DNA of 64,000 bases, from contig NZ_JAGIPZ010000001.1 in the NCBI RefSeq assembly GCF_017814915.1, forward strand, positions 435,559 to 499,558. Direction: 5' to 3'. Shown one piece after another: positions 34,275 through 44,364 of the stretch. Numbering within the stretch: position 1 is the stretch's first letter; every line of letters begins with the position of its first letter. Source of the DNA: Herbaspirillum sp. LeCh32-8. Lineage in GTDB: Bacteria > Pseudomonadota > Gammaproteobacteria > Burkholderiales > Burkholderiaceae_D. Both the position numbers and the translations under genes were made by a program. The notes beneath the pieces were generated by a model. That model saw nothing but the letters and a program-made list of their open reading frames with translations, ran no database searches and was not told where the DNA came from.

Positions 34275-34397
34275 TTGGCCGATGCCGATACCGGTGTCGG
34301 TGGCGTCGCGCATGGCATCGCATGTCGATGCGACCTTCACCGCATCACAGGTGGGCGGCGCGTCTCGCCACATCGCGCACACGTACCGCTGTGCGCG

Positions 34398-35006
34398 TCA
34401 AAGCGGGATGGTGCGCGAATACACCTGATCGCGTCCCGACAGCGATTGCGCAATCTGTTTGAGCAGCGCCTGCGTGGGGGCGGGCTGGCCTGCCGTTCCG
34501 GTGAGCATGAAGGCGGCGGCCGCCACCAGCACCAGGCTTGCGCGCAAGCTTTTACGCTCCGGCGCCAACCCGCGGCAGAACCACCACGCCGCCGCCGCGC
34601 CCACCATCAATCCGGTGACGACTTCTGACGCGGAGTGCACCTTGATCATGAAGCGCGAGAGACCCACCGACAGCAGCAGCGCGCAGGCGAGCGTTAGTGC
34701 CAAGCCGCGCGCCTGTGCTGATCTGCCTTCCGTGAGCAGCACCGCCAGCGTCAGGTAAAGCGCCGTCGCCGATGCCGTGTGGCCGCTGATGCCGGTGAAG
34801 TTGTAGAGCAGCGGCGGCGTGATGTTCCAGCCCATGAAGAGCAGCTTGGTGATTACCACGATCATCATCGCCACGCCGAACGCCAGCAGCCAGCGCAGCA
34901 TCTGCCGCCACCAGCCGTTCAAGCCCAGCCACAGCGCCACCATGCAGGCGCCGGGAACGGTGAAGGCGCTGTCGCCTAAAAAGGTAATGGTGTGCCACCA
35001 GCTCAT
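34398..35006 (-). CDS. PAP2-superfamily membrane phosphatase
   Basis: 202 aa with about six hydrophobic segments. Of the PAP2 phosphatase signature, the GISGHTASATALYL block (His general acid) and SRFMIKVHSASEVVTG (nucleophilic His) are clear; the first Lys-containing block is probably ITKLLFMGW. Family members dephosphorylate lipid phosphates such as undecaprenyl pyrophosphate or phosphatidic acid. Next to an exopolysaccharide locus, recycling of the lipid carrier is an attractive role, but it is on the opposite strand and not tied to it by an operon. Confidence 0.85.
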   Translation of the reverse strand: MSWWHTITFLGDSAFTVPGACMVALWLGLNGWWRQMLRWLLAFGVAMMIVVITKLLFMGWNITPPLLYNFTGISGHTASATALYLTLAVLLTEGRSAQARGLALTLACALLLSVGLSRFMIKVHSASEVVTGLMVGAAAAWWFCRGLAPERKSLRASLVLVAAAAFMLTGTAGQPAPTQALLKQIAQSLSGRDQVYSRTIPL

Positions 35007-35448
35007 GTATTGAATTCCGACATTTGAAGAACCTATTTCCGACTCCAGCGATCTTAAGTTTTGTTCGGTGTGACAAATGAATATTTATTAGATGTCCATC
35101 GATAACTTTGCGGCATCAGCCTGAAGATGAGGTTGATTGCCGGCGGTGGCGCAAGTTCGCGCAAGAGCAAAACTTGTCGCCAATTCCGGGCTTGTCGGCA
35201 TTACGGGAGCAGAAACTTCCTGCTTTCCTACAGCGGCTGTCGGGATTCTCCGATTGACGAACATTGAGTGTTTTTGCATTAACACATATTTTTACACTCT
35301 GCAACAAATTTCTCCAATTTTTTTTGATTAATTGGCGAAAATGATGCATGATGAAACCTGATTTTTCCTGTTGCGATGCAGCAATAGCGGCGCCGGAAAT
35401 TGCCATTGTTTTAAAAGACGAATTAAAAAAGAAAGGACATTGGGAAAT
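35007..35448. other. Divergent intergenic region before the polysaccharide locus
   Basis: AT-rich, no gene recognised. TTGGC (35332-35336) and ATGCA (35344-35348) give the GG-N10-GC spacing of a sigma-54 promoter about 100 bases before epsL; see the separate entry. Confidence 0.4.
35332..35348 (+). promoter_or_regulatory. Candidate sigma-54 promoter of the eps locus
   Basis: -24 TTGGC and -12 ATGCA with GG and GC exactly 10 bases apart. The -12 box is one base off the TTGCA consensus. Some exosortase-linked polysaccharide loci are known to be RpoN-controlled, which makes it worth listing. Confidence 0.35.
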
Positions 35449-36687
35449 ATGGCTTGGCAGGTTAACCAATGGAGTACCCGTCGAAAGAGCGCGCAAGTCC
35501 TTGCTTTGATTGCCTTTGCGACGATGCAGCAGGCGCGTGCGGCGGACGACCAACAAGTCATCACCCCTTACGCGCAATACTCGATTCTCTACGACGACAA
35601 TTTGCTGCGACTGCGAGATGCCGCCGCTGCGCAATCCGCCGTCGGCACCACCCAGATGTCCGATTACGTGCATTCCACCGTAGGAGGGATTCGCTTCGAC
35701 AGGATGTTCAGCCGTCAGCACATCAAGCTGGATGCCAGTCTCAACAAAAACAGTTTCGATTACTTCAAGCAGTTCGATAACGATGGCCGCGATCTCAATG
35801 CCTATTGGGGCTGGGCTCTCGGCGAGCATTTGACGGGCGACATCGGGTATGTGTATTCGCAGGCCCTGACGCCGTTCCAGAACCTGCGCGTGCTGGAGAA
35901 AAACATCCGCACGATGCAGACCAAGTACGCAACGATTGCATGGCAGCTGCATCCGGACTGGACCGTGCGCGCACAGTATTCGCGCTTCGGCCTGGACTAC
36001 GACCTGCAGTCCCAGCAGGCGAACAACTTCACGCAGGACATCGCCGACCTGGGCCTGGATTACACCGCACGCAGCGGCAGCATCGCCGGCGTGGTGGTGC
36101 GGCATACGAAGGCGAACTATCCGGAGTCGACGGTGCTCAACAACGGTTCGTCGATCAACAACTCGTTCACCCAGGATGAGCTCAAGGCGCGCGTGACCTG
36201 GCTCTACAGCGCCAAGACCAAGCTGCAGTTCCTGGGCGGCTATGTCACCCGCGAGCGCGTCAATGGCGGCTCTGCGGATTACAGCGGATTCAACGCGCGC
36301 CTGATCGCGGACTGGCAGGCAACTGCAAAGACGGCGTTCAAAATGAATCTTTGGCGCGAGATCGGTGGTCTGAGCGACGTGGATGCGAACTACGCATTGA
36401 CCACCGGCATCAGTCTGGCGGCAACGCTGAAGGCGTCCGACAAGCTGAGGTTCGACGGATCGCTCGATTATCAGCGCCGCAACTACAACGGCGCGGCGGT
36501 TATCACAGGCGTCACTCCTTCCAGCCGGAAGGACAGGTATCAGAAGGCCAGTTTCGGCATTACTTACTACCCGACCAGATCGCTCTCGCTGATGATGGGT
36601 ATCTATCGGGAAGATGTGCAGTCAAACATCGACAGTTTCGGCTACGTCTCCAACGGTATTGCATTGACCACGCGCTATGAGTTCTGA
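35449..36687 (+). CDS. epsL: Outer-membrane beta-barrel protein EpsL
   Basis: 412 aa. Signal peptide about 1-31 (cleavage after QARA), then repeated amphipathic strands typical of a barrel (PYAQYSILYDDNLLRLRD, ITYYPTRSLSLMMGIYRED) ending in a C-terminal aromatic residue (TTRYEF). This matches the EpsL family linked to exosortase-type exopolysaccharide loci; it probably helps secretion or anchoring at the outer membrane. The ATG at 35449 is chosen because it gives the signal peptide. The next gene starts about 10 bases after its stop. Confidence 0.85.
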   Translation: MAWQVNQWSTRRKSAQVLALIAFATMQQARAADDQQVITPYAQYSILYDDNLLRLRDAAAAQSAVGTTQMSDYVHSTVGGIRFDRMFSRQHIKLDASLNKNSFDYFKQFDNDGRDLNAYWGWALGEHLTGDIGYVYSQALTPFQNLRVLEKNIRTMQTKYATIAWQLHPDWTVRAQYSRFGLDYDLQSQQANNFTQDIADLGLDYTARSGSIAGVVVRHTKANYPESTVLNNGSSINNSFTQDELKARVTWLYSAKTKLQFLGGYVTRERVNGGSADYSGFNARLIADWQATAKTAFKMNLWREIGGLSDVDANYALTTGISLAATLKASDKLRFDGSLDYQRRNYNGAAVITGVTPSSRKDRYQKASFGITYYPTRSLSLMMGIYREDVQSNIDSFGYVSNGIALTTRYEF

Positions 36688-36697
36688 GGCCCCAAAA

Positions 36698-38113
36698 ATG
36701 AATAACGAAATCCAAGACACTTTGCCATTGGTCAATGTGAAGCCCAATGTGATCGTGATGGTCTTCAAGCGCCTGCTTGAGCCGGCCCTGATCGTGAGTT
36801 ATCTGTGGGTGCTGGTGCGCCTGAACGGCCTGTCGTTCTCCGGTGACTATTGGGTGCTGGCGATCATGGCCTTCTTCATCAGCTCCTATTTCTTCTCCGA
36901 GTTCCACGAGCGTCGCCTGCGCCGCAACCCCAAGGGCGTGCACTCGGTGGCGCCGATCTTCATCGACTGGCTGGCCGTGGTCGCGGTGCTGGGTCTGATC
37001 GGCTACATCTGCGAGTTCTACCAGCAGTTCTCGCCGCAAGTGATCACCGCCTGGGTGCTGGGCACGCCGATCGGCCTGATGGTGTCGCAATATGCGCAGG
37101 GCCGCGTGATGCGCGACCTGCACACCAAGGGCGAAGTCAGCAAGGCCATCATCATCGGCGTCAACCCGGCCGCGCTGAAGATGGCCGAGCGCATGGAAAA
37201 CTATCCGGCGCTGATGATCAAGCTGATGGGCTTTTTCGATGACCGTGAAATCAACCGCCAGCCGCAGGGCACCTTCACCCCGCTGATGGGCAAGATGTCC
37301 GATGTGGCCGCCTACGTGCGCAAGCACAACATCAACATGGTCTACATCAGCATGCCGATCTCGGCGCAGCCGCGCGTGCTGCAGATGATCGACGAGCTGC
37401 AGGACACCACCGCCTCGATCTACTTCGTCCCCGACATCTACATCTTCAACTTGATCCAGGCCCGCTTCGACTACGTCGGCGGCATGGCGGTGATGGCCAT
37501 CTGCGAGACGCCGTTCACCGGCATGAACAACTTCATCAAGCGCGTCAGCGACATCATCCTGGCCTCCATCATCCTGCTGATGCTGTTGCCGGTGCTGATG
37601 GTGGTGTCGATCTGCGTGAAGGCCACTTCGCCGGGACCGATCATCTTCAAGCAGCGCCGTTACGGCCTCGATGGCGAAGAGATCGTGGTCTACAAATTCC
37701 GCTCCATGACCGTCATGGAAGACGGCGCCGCCGTCAAGCAGGCCCAGAAAGGCGACATGCGACTGACCAAGATCGGCGGCTTCCTGCGCAAGAGTTCGCT
37801 GGATGAATTGCCGCAGTTCGTCAATGTCCTGCAGGGCCGCATGAGCATCGTAGGGCCACGTCCGCATGCGGTCGCGCACAACGAGTTGTATCGCAAGCAG
37901 ATCAAGGGCTACATGCTGCGTCACAAGGTCAAGCCGGGCATCACCGGTTGGGCGCAGGTCAACGGCCTGCGCGGCGAGACCGAGACGCTGGACAAGATGA
38001 AGGCGCGTATCGAGTTCGACCTGGAGTACCTGCGTCGCTGGTCGCTCACCTTTGACCTGTGGATCATCGTCCAGACCGTGCGCCTGGTGCTCAAGCGCGA
38101 AAACGCTTACTAG
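36698..38113 (+). CDS. Undecaprenyl-phosphate glycosyl-1-phosphate transferase (priming enzyme)
   Basis: 471 aa. Several N-terminal membrane segments, a central nucleotide-fold-like region (about 145-260), and a C-terminal bacterial sugar transferase domain (about 280-471) with KRVSDIILASIILLMLLPVL, FKQRRYGLDGEEIVVYKFRSM, LRKSSLDELPQFVNVLQGRMSIVGPRPHA. It loads the first sugar phosphate, often glucose or galactose, on undecaprenyl phosphate. The ATG at 36698 follows GAGG; an ATG at 36677 overlapping epsL would add 7 residues. The WcaJ-type length suggests glucose-1-phosphate, which is inference. Confidence 0.9.
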   Translation: MNNEIQDTLPLVNVKPNVIVMVFKRLLEPALIVSYLWVLVRLNGLSFSGDYWVLAIMAFFISSYFFSEFHERRLRRNPKGVHSVAPIFIDWLAVVAVLGLIGYICEFYQQFSPQVITAWVLGTPIGLMVSQYAQGRVMRDLHTKGEVSKAIIIGVNPAALKMAERMENYPALMIKLMGFFDDREINRQPQGTFTPLMGKMSDVAAYVRKHNINMVYISMPISAQPRVLQMIDELQDTTASIYFVPDIYIFNLIQARFDYVGGMAVMAICETPFTGMNNFIKRVSDIILASIILLMLLPVLMVVSICVKATSPGPIIFKQRRYGLDGEEIVVYKFRSMTVMEDGAAVKQAQKGDMRLTKIGGFLRKSSLDELPQFVNVLQGRMSIVGPRPHAVAHNELYRKQIKGYMLRHKVKPGITGWAQVNGLRGETETLDKMKARIEFDLEYLRRWSLTFDLWIIVQTVRLVLKRENAY

Positions 38114-38243
38114 GCCGCCCCCTAACAACAAACAGAAACGGGCGGATCTTGCACCATCGCAGGCATTGCGGAGCTGTCGGCCGCAGTGTGGGGCAGTTGC
38201 CGCCTTTTCACTCACCGAGACATCAACACTGAAAGCTCTGAGG

Positions 38244-39179
38244 ATGACAAAAAGAACATATCGACTGTCCGCCGCCACGGGGGGACTGAAAGCCGCAGCC
38301 TGCATCTCGCTGCTGGGATTGCTGGCGGCATGCGGCAGCAAGAATGAGGCTTCGTCCGGCCAGGCGCTGGCCAGCGTCGACGGCAAGGAAATCACCGTAC
38401 ACCAGCTCAACGCGGAGCTGGGCCGGGGCGGTGCGCGCGAAGCCAGCAAGCAGGTGCTGGACGGCCTGGTGGCGCGGCAACTGCTGATCAATGCCGCCAA
38501 GAAGGACAAGCTCGACGCCAACCCGACCGTGCTGGCCAACATGGAGCGCGCCAAGGATCTGGTGCTGGCGCAGAGCTACGTGCAGATGAAGCTCTCCAAG
38601 CCGTCGCGCCCGACCCAGCAGGAGATCGCCGACTTTTACGGCCAGCATCCCGACTGGTTCGCGCAGCGCAAGCAGTTTGAATTCTCGGAGCTGGTGATCA
38701 GCAACGCCAACCTGAGCAAGGAATTGAATGAACTAATGGTGGGTACGCGCCCTCTTGAAGAGGTCGCCGCATGGCTGAGCTCGCGCAACATCGCCTTCAG
38801 CCGCCTGCAGGTGACCAAGACATCGATGGATCTGCCGCCGCCGATGCTGGCCGAATTGAAGACCATGGAGCGCGGCCACCTGTTCATCGTCAAGGAAGGC
38901 GAGGCCGCCATCCTGACCTCGTTGGCGGACGTCAAGCCGGCCCCGTTGACATCGGTGGCCGCCGCGCCGCAGATCGAGCAGTACCTGATGGCGCAACGGC
39001 AGGGCCAGATCACCGACCAGGCGATCGGCAACTTGAGGGCCGAAGCCAAGATCGATTACTTCGACAAGGCCAAGTCGCTGAAGGACAACGCGCAGGCGGC
39101 GCCGGCCGCCGCGACTGCTGCCGATCCGGCAGGCGCCAAGGACGACTCGGTCGCGCGCGGCCTGTCCGGGCTCAAGTGA
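38244..39179 (+). CDS. epsD: EpsD-family lipoprotein, peptidyl-prolyl isomerase-like
   Basis: 311 aa. Lipoprotein signal with lipobox LLAAC at about residue 30. The mature part resembles SurA/PpiD-type chaperone-isomerases: a helical region (GREIT-like VDGKEITVHQLNAELG, QVLDGLVARQLLINAAKK) and a parvulin-like segment (about 125-230). This is the EpsD protein of exosortase-linked loci; a folding role for the secretion apparatus is assumed. The C-terminal ~40 residues are Ala-rich. 130 bases separate it from the priming enzyme. Confidence 0.8.
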   Translation: MTKRTYRLSAATGGLKAAACISLLGLLAACGSKNEASSGQALASVDGKEITVHQLNAELGRGGAREASKQVLDGLVARQLLINAAKKDKLDANPTVLANMERAKDLVLAQSYVQMKLSKPSRPTQQEIADFYGQHPDWFAQRKQFEFSELVISNANLSKELNELMVGTRPLEEVAAWLSSRNIAFSRLQVTKTSMDLPPPMLAELKTMERGHLFIVKEGEAAILTSLADVKPAPLTSVAAAPQIEQYLMAQRQGQITDQAIGNLRAEAKIDYFDKAKSLKDNAQAAPAAATAADPAGAKDDSVARGLSGLK

Positions 39180-39293
39180 GGCCGCGAGACGGCATTCGAC
39201 AGATTTGATGGTGGGCTAACCGACGTACCCGATGCATCCGCAGGACCGATGCCTTCGATGTACCAACAGACGTAAATCCGGAGTTAAAAAAAC

Positions 39294-40085
39294 ATGATGA
39301 AAAAAATCTTACTGCTGCTCGCAGGCCTGATGATCGCCGGTTTCGGCCCCTCCGCCTTCGCGGACGACATTCCCCTCGGACCGGGCGACGTGATCCGCGT
39401 CAACGTCTATGGCAGTCAGGACCTGACCCTGGAAACCCGCGTGAGCGAAGCCGGTTCCATCAGCTATCCGCTGATCGGCGAAGTGCAGGTCGGCGGCATG
39501 TCGACCTCGCAGGCCGAGCGCAAGATCGCCGACCTGCTGAAGAAGGGCGGCTACCTGGTCAACCCGCAGGTCAACATCCTGGTCACCACGCCGCAAAGCC
39601 AGATGGTCTCGGTACTGGGCCAGGTCTACAAGCCGGGCCGCTATCCACTGGACGGCAAGCGCAACATCGCTGACGCGATCGCGCTGGCCGGCGGCGTGAA
39701 CCCCGACGGCGGCGATACCATCACCATCGTGCGCACCGTCAATGGCCAGATCAGCCGCACCCTGGTGGACATCTACGCCATCACCCACAACGGCGACACC
39801 AGCGAACTGCCGACGATTTCGCCCAATGACGTGATCTATGTGGAACGCTCGCTGCGCTTCTACATCTACGGCGAGGTGCAACGTCCCGGCATGTACAAGC
39901 TGGAGCGCGGCACCACCGTGCTGCAGGCGCTGTCGGTGGGCGGCGGCCTGACCCCGCGCGGCACCGAGCGCGGCCTGCTGGTCAAGCGCCGCGATGCTGA
40001 GGGCGCGCTGCAGGAAGTGCCGGTCAAGAAGGAAGACATGCTGCAGGCCGACGACATCGTCTATGTCAAGGAGAGCTGGTTCTGA
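39294..40085 (+). CDS. epsE: Polysaccharide export protein EpsE (Wza-like)
   Basis: 263 aa. Signal peptide 1-23 (AFA|DD), no lipobox. Poly_export motif LGPGDVIRVNVYGSQDLTLETRVSEAGSISYPLIGEVQV, followed by two SLBB segments (VSVLGQVYKPGRYPLDGKRNIADAIALAGG and FYIYGEVQRPGMYKLERGTTVLQALSVGGG). It forms the periplasmic/outer-membrane channel for the polymer. Located just before the chain-length protein, as usual. Confidence 0.92.
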   Translation: MMKKILLLLAGLMIAGFGPSAFADDIPLGPGDVIRVNVYGSQDLTLETRVSEAGSISYPLIGEVQVGGMSTSQAERKIADLLKKGGYLVNPQVNILVTTPQSQMVSVLGQVYKPGRYPLDGKRNIADAIALAGGVNPDGGDTITIVRTVNGQISRTLVDIYAITHNGDTSELPTISPNDVIYVERSLRFYIYGEVQRPGMYKLERGTTVLQALSVGGGLTPRGTERGLLVKRRDAEGALQEVPVKKEDMLQADDIVYVKESWF

Positions 40086-40177
40086 CCTTGGGTCGGAACC
40101 GGGAAAACACAGATGCGCGCCTCGGCTGACAGAGCGACGACGCGCACCATTCGCCAGATTTTCCAGGAGTAACGAGA

Positions 40178-41584
40178 ATGAACCTATCCCAGTTTCTGCT
40201 GATCCTGCGGGCGCACATGAAGATCATCCTGCTGATCTTCGGCGTCACCGTGGCGACCGCCCTGGTGGTCAGCCTGCTGCTGCCCAAGACCTACAAGGCG
40301 ACGTCCTCGGTCGTCTTGAACTACAAGGCCAACGACCCCGTCACCGGCCTGATGGTCACGGCCCAGGCGCTGCCGGGCTACATGCCGACCCAGGTCGACA
40401 TCATCAACAGCCGCAACGTCGTGCTGACCGTGATCGACAACCTGAAGCTGGTCAACGAGCCGGCCGTGAAGGCCAGCTACGCCAGCAGCGGTTCGCCGCT
40501 GGACATTCGCAACTGGCTGGCCGACGCGCTGTCGCCCAACCTGGATGCAGTCGCCTCGCGCGACAGCAGCGTGATCGACATCACCTACAAGGGCCGCGAC
40601 CCGCAGTTCGTGGCGACCATGGCCAACGCCTTCGCCGAGGCTTACCAGCAGGTGAGCATGCAGCTGAAGCTGGATCCGACCCGCAAGGCATCGGTCTACT
40701 TCAACGACCAGATCAAGGTGCTGCGCGAAAACTATGAAAAGGCGCAGAACCGCCTGTCGAAGTACCAGCAGGAAAACGGCATCACCAACCTCGACAATCG
40801 CATGGACGTCGAGAACAACCGCCTGAACGATCTCTCCACGCAGCTGGTGGCCGCACAGGGAGCTTTGTCGGAAGCCCAGTCGCGCCGCCAGGCCGCCGGC
40901 AGCGCCGCCAACTCGCCCGACGTGCTGGCAAATCCTCTGGTGCAGAACCTGAGGGCCAACGTCGCAGCCTCCGAGGCCCGCTTCGCGCAGGCCGCCAAGC
41001 GCCTGGGCACCAACCATCCGGACTACCTGAACGCCAAGGCGGAGCTGGACGGCCTGCGTGCGCAGCTGAACGCGGCGATCGCCTCGACCTCGGCCAGCGT
41101 CAGCACCAACGCTTCGATCCTGGCCAAGCGTGAAGCCGAGATTCGCGGCGAGTTCGACGCGCAAAAGAAGAAGGTGCTGGATCTGAACCGCAGCCGCGAC
41201 GAACTCTCGGTGCTGCAGCGTGACCTCGACAGCGCCCAGAAGGCCTATGAGCTGACCTCGCAGCGCTTCACCCAGACTAATCTGGAAGGCCAGTCCAACC
41301 AGTCGGATATCTCGCTGCTGGCCACCGCCGTGCCGCCGACCGGCCCGGCCAGCCCGCGCATCTTCGTCAACCTGGTGCTGTCGATGTTCGTCGGCCTGGT
41401 GCTGGGCGTGATGGCCGCGCTGGGTCTGGAACTGATCAACCGCCGCGTGCGTTCGGAGGTGGACCTGGTCGAAGGCCTGGGCCTGCCGGTGCTGGGCAGC
41501 ATCGCACGCCCCAGCCTGCATGCGCGCCGCGGCAGCCGCCGCCCGGCGCTGGCCCGCAACGTCAGATCGCTGCCCGCCGCCTGA
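40178..41584 (+). CDS. epsF: Chain-length determinant protein EpsF (Wzz/PCP family)
   Basis: 468 aa. Two terminal membrane segments (about 14-34 and 395-415) flank a long periplasmic coiled coil (about 170-345). The Wzz-type start FLLILRAHMKIILLIFG and the C-terminal P-rich PPTGPASPRIFVNL before TM2 are as expected for co-polymerases. A cytoplasmic tail without kinase motifs fits a split EpsF/EpsG pair, with EpsG next door supplying the ATPase. The ATG follows GGAG. Confidence 0.92.
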   Translation: MNLSQFLLILRAHMKIILLIFGVTVATALVVSLLLPKTYKATSSVVLNYKANDPVTGLMVTAQALPGYMPTQVDIINSRNVVLTVIDNLKLVNEPAVKASYASSGSPLDIRNWLADALSPNLDAVASRDSSVIDITYKGRDPQFVATMANAFAEAYQQVSMQLKLDPTRKASVYFNDQIKVLRENYEKAQNRLSKYQQENGITNLDNRMDVENNRLNDLSTQLVAAQGALSEAQSRRQAAGSAANSPDVLANPLVQNLRANVAASEARFAQAAKRLGTNHPDYLNAKAELDGLRAQLNAAIASTSASVSTNASILAKREAEIRGEFDAQKKKVLDLNRSRDELSVLQRDLDSAQKAYELTSQRFTQTNLEGQSNQSDISLLATAVPPTGPASPRIFVNLVLSMFVGLVLGVMAALGLELINRRVRSEVDLVEGLGLPVLGSIARPSLHARRGSRRPALARNVRSLPAA

Positions 41585-41651
41585 GGCGGGGAGCCCAGAC
41601 CGGTTTGCCGGATCACAACGTACCTCGCGTACACAACGAATCGGAACTCAC

Positions 41652-42533
41652 ATGGACACTGCAATCCTGATCAGCAACAAGGCCAGCAACACCTTGCCCA
41701 GCCGCTCCATCGGCGCGATCCTGATCGACATGGGCAAGCTCACGCCGGACAAGGCCGAGCGCATCCTGCGCCTGCAACGCGAACGCGGCATGCGTTTCGG
41801 CGACGCCGCCATCCAGCTGGGTCTGCTGACCCAGGACGACATCGATCATGCGCTGTCGTCCCAGTTCGACTACCCCTACCTGCAAAAGGGCGAGAGCCTG
41901 GTCAGCCAGGAAGTGGTGGCCGCCTACGACCCCTTCAGCCCGGAAGTGGAAACCCTGCGCGCGCTGCGCAGCCAGCTGATGCTGCGCTGGTTCGACGCCG
42001 ATAACGGCCACAAGTCGCTGGCCGTGACCAGCCCGGGCAGCGGCGAAGGGCGCAGCTACCTGGCCGCCAACCTGGCGGTGGTGTTCTCCCAGCTGGGGGA
42101 ACGTACGCTGCTGATCGATGGCGACATGCGCAATCCGCGCCAGCATGAACTGTTCGGCCTGGACAACCGCTTCGGCCTGTCGGCGGTGATCGCCGGTCGC
42201 GCCGGCGCGGCCGAATCCATCCATCGCGTGCCCGCGCTGGTGGACCTGTCGGTGATGACCTCCGGTCCCACCCCGCCCAACCCGCAGGAGCTGCTGGGGC
42301 GCGCGCCGTTCGCGCAGCTGCTGCAGCAGCTGGCGCCCAGCTATGACGTGATCGTGATCGACACGCCGCCGGGCATCGACTGCGCCGACGCCCAGATGGT
42401 GTCCGTTCGTACCGGCGCGGCGCTGATGGTGGTGCGCAAGAACGTCAGCCACATCACCAGCGTGCGCACCCTGGCCGATACCCTCGCCAGCGCCCACGTG
42501 CGCGTGGTGGGCAGCGTGCTCAACGAGTTCTGA
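41652..42533 (+). CDS. epsG: EpsG-family BY-kinase-like ATPase
   Basis: 293 aa. An N-terminal domain (about 14-85, [23 protein letters not shown]) like the GspE/MshE N-domain precedes a ParA/MinD-type kinase domain. Walker A is [14 protein letters not shown] with Arg in place of the usual Lys; Walker A' [18 protein letters not shown] and Walker [12 protein letters not shown] are intact. No Tyr cluster is seen at the C terminus. It should regulate polymerisation with EpsF. The Arg variant is, from memory, shared by the EpsG family. Confidence 0.88.
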   Translation: MDTAILISNKASNTLPSRSIGAILIDMGKLTPDKAERILRLQRERGMRFGDAAIQLGLLTQDDIDHALSSQFDYPYLQKGESLVSQEVVAAYDPFSPEVETLRALRSQLMLRWFDADNGHKSLAVTSPGSGEGRSYLAANLAVVFSQLGERTLLIDGDMRNPRQHELFGLDNRFGLSAVIAGRAGAAESIHRVPALVDLSVMTSGPTPPNPQELLGRAPFAQLLQQLAPSYDVIVIDTPPGIDCADAQMVSVRTGAALMVVRKNVSHITSVRTLADTLASAHVRVVGSVLNEF

Positions 42534-42561
42534 TGCCCATCGACCCCGGCCAAGGCGCACC

Positions 42562-44205
42562 ATGACCATCGAGCAGACCCTCCCGCTGCAGGAAAAGAAG
42601 AAGCTGAGCTTGTCGCCCTGGCTGGTGATCGCCGTCGGCCTGGCGGCGATGTACATCCCCAGCTTCATCGACCTGTTCCACGGCGTGTGGGGCACCGAGC
42701 GCAATGCGCACGGGCCCATCGTGCTGGCGGTGGCCTGCGTCTATCTGTTCGTGCGGGTGCGCCAGCTGCGCGAGGAGGGCCTGATCGAACGTCGTCCCGC
42801 GCCGCTGGCCGGCGGCCTGGTGCTGCTGTTCGGTTTGCTGTGCTTCGCCCTGGGGCGCTCGCAGACGGTGCTGTTCATGGAGGCGGGATCGCTGATCCCG
42901 ATTCTGGCCGGACTGGTGCTGATGTTCTTCGGCGTGCGCACCTGCCGCCGCCTGTGGTTCGCGTTCTTCTTCATGCTGTTCATGGTGCCGCTGCCGGCCT
43001 CGGTGGTGGACCTGCTGACCCAGCCGCTGAAGATCGGCGTGTCCTTTGCCTCCGAGCACCTGCTGCGCGCCTTCGATTACCCGATCGCCCGCAGCGGCGT
43101 GATCCTGTACATGGGCCAATACCAGCTGCTGGTGGCCGACGCCTGCGCCGGCTTGAACTCGCTGTTCACGCTGGAGGCGCTGGGCCTGCTCTACATGAAC
43201 CTGGTGCGGCACCAGTCGCTGCTGCGCAATACCACGCTGGCGCTGCTGATCGTGCCGATCTCGTTTACCGCCAACACGGTGCGCGTGGTGGTGCTGGCGC
43301 TGATCACCTACTACATGGGCGATGCGGCGGGGCAGGGCTTCCTGCACGGCTTCGCCGGCATGCTGCTGTTCCTGGTGGCGCTGGGCCTGATCATCGGCCT
43401 GGACAGCGTGCTGCGCCTGATCGCGGTGCGTTACGCCCGCTGGCGCGGCATGGCCGAACCGGAGGCGGTGCCGCGCGTGCGCAAGCAGGCCCGCGAGGAG
43501 CGCAGCGGCCTGTTCGCCATCGGCCTGCCGACGGCGCTGGTGCTGGCGGTCGGCATGGTGGCCTCGGTCGGCGCAGCGCATGCGCTGGCCCCGCATGAGG
43601 CCAATGTGGTCAAGACCACCAGGTTCGACTCCTTCGTGCCGGCGCAATTCGGCGAGTGGCGCGAAGTGCCGTCGCCTTATGTGCAGGTCAGCGTGGACGT
43701 GCAGGACGGCACAACGCGCGACTACGACCAGCCCTATGACGACGTGCTCAGCCGCACCTACGTCAACAGCCGCGGCGAGCAGGTGATGCTGGCGCTGGCC
43801 TATGCCAACGAACAGATGCAGGACGTGAAGATCCACCCGCCCGAGGTGTGCTACATCGCCCAGGGCTTCGTGATGATGGGCGGCGCGCCGCTGGCCATGC
43901 AGACCGCCGAAGGCAAACCGGTCACGGGGCAGCGCTTCCTGGCGCGCAACAACGACCGGCTGGAAGCGGTCAGCTACTGGATGCGCATCGGCGACGCCTT
44001 CCCGGACGGCGGCCTGGCCGCGCGCTGGAAGATCTTCACCGCCGGCATGGCCGGGCGGATTTCCGACGGCATCCTGGTGCGCGCCTCCAGCCTGGTGCAG
44101 AACCCGTCCCAGCAGGAGGGCGCCTATGCGCTGCAGCAGCGCTTCCTGAAGGACCTGGAGGCCGCCATGCACCGCGGCCATCCGGGGCTGATGGTGCCAG
44201 CCTGA
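42562..44205 (+). CDS. Exosortase B fused to EpsI
   Basis: 547 aa. Residues of about 1-310 are a multi-pass exosortase with Cys in [21 protein letters not shown], Arg in [14 protein letters not shown] and His in [12 protein letters not shown], the expected catalytic triad. A cytoplasmic linker, one membrane segment (about 320-345) and a periplasmic EpsI-type domain (about 350-547, [23 protein letters not shown]) follow. Exosortases cut PEP-CTERM sorting signals; no PEP-CTERM protein is encoded here. XrtB type is inferred from the EpsL/D/E/F/G company. Confidence 0.88.
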   Translation: MTIEQTLPLQEKKKLSLSPWLVIAVGLAAMYIPSFIDLFHGVWGTERNAHGPIVLAVACVYLFVRVRQLREEGLIERRPAPLAGGLVLLFGLLCFALGRSQTVLFMEAGSLIPILAGLVLMFFGVRTCRRLWFAFFFMLFMVPLPASVVDLLTQPLKIGVSFASEHLLRAFDYPIARSGVILYMGQYQLLVADACAGLNSLFTLEALGLLYMNLVRHQSLLRNTTLALLIVPISFTANTVRVVVLALITYYMGDAAGQGFLHGFAGMLLFLVALGLIIGLDSVLRLIAVRYARWRGMAEPEAVPRVRKQAREERSGLFAIGLPTALVLAVGMVASVGAAHALAPHEANVVKTTRFDSFVPAQFGEWREVPSPYVQVSVDVQDGTTRDYDQPYDDVLSRTYVNSRGEQVMLALAYANEQMQDVKIHPPEVCYIAQGFVMMGGAPLAMQTAEGKPVTGQRFLARNNDRLEAVSYWMRIGDAFPDGGLAARWKIFTAGMAGRISDGILVRASSLVQNPSQQEGAYALQQRFLKDLEAAMHRGHPGLMVPA

Positions 44206-44364
44206 TTTATATCCAAACGGCCGCGGTCGGCGCCCGGCGTCTTCATCCCCGAGGCGCGACCGTGCTCAATTCATCCACGCCGTGCAAGGCGGACTGCAAC
44301 GGGCGAGCGTGCCCGGCCGCGCATCGTTGCCGGCCAATGCGGCCGCAAGCAGAGGAATAAAAGC

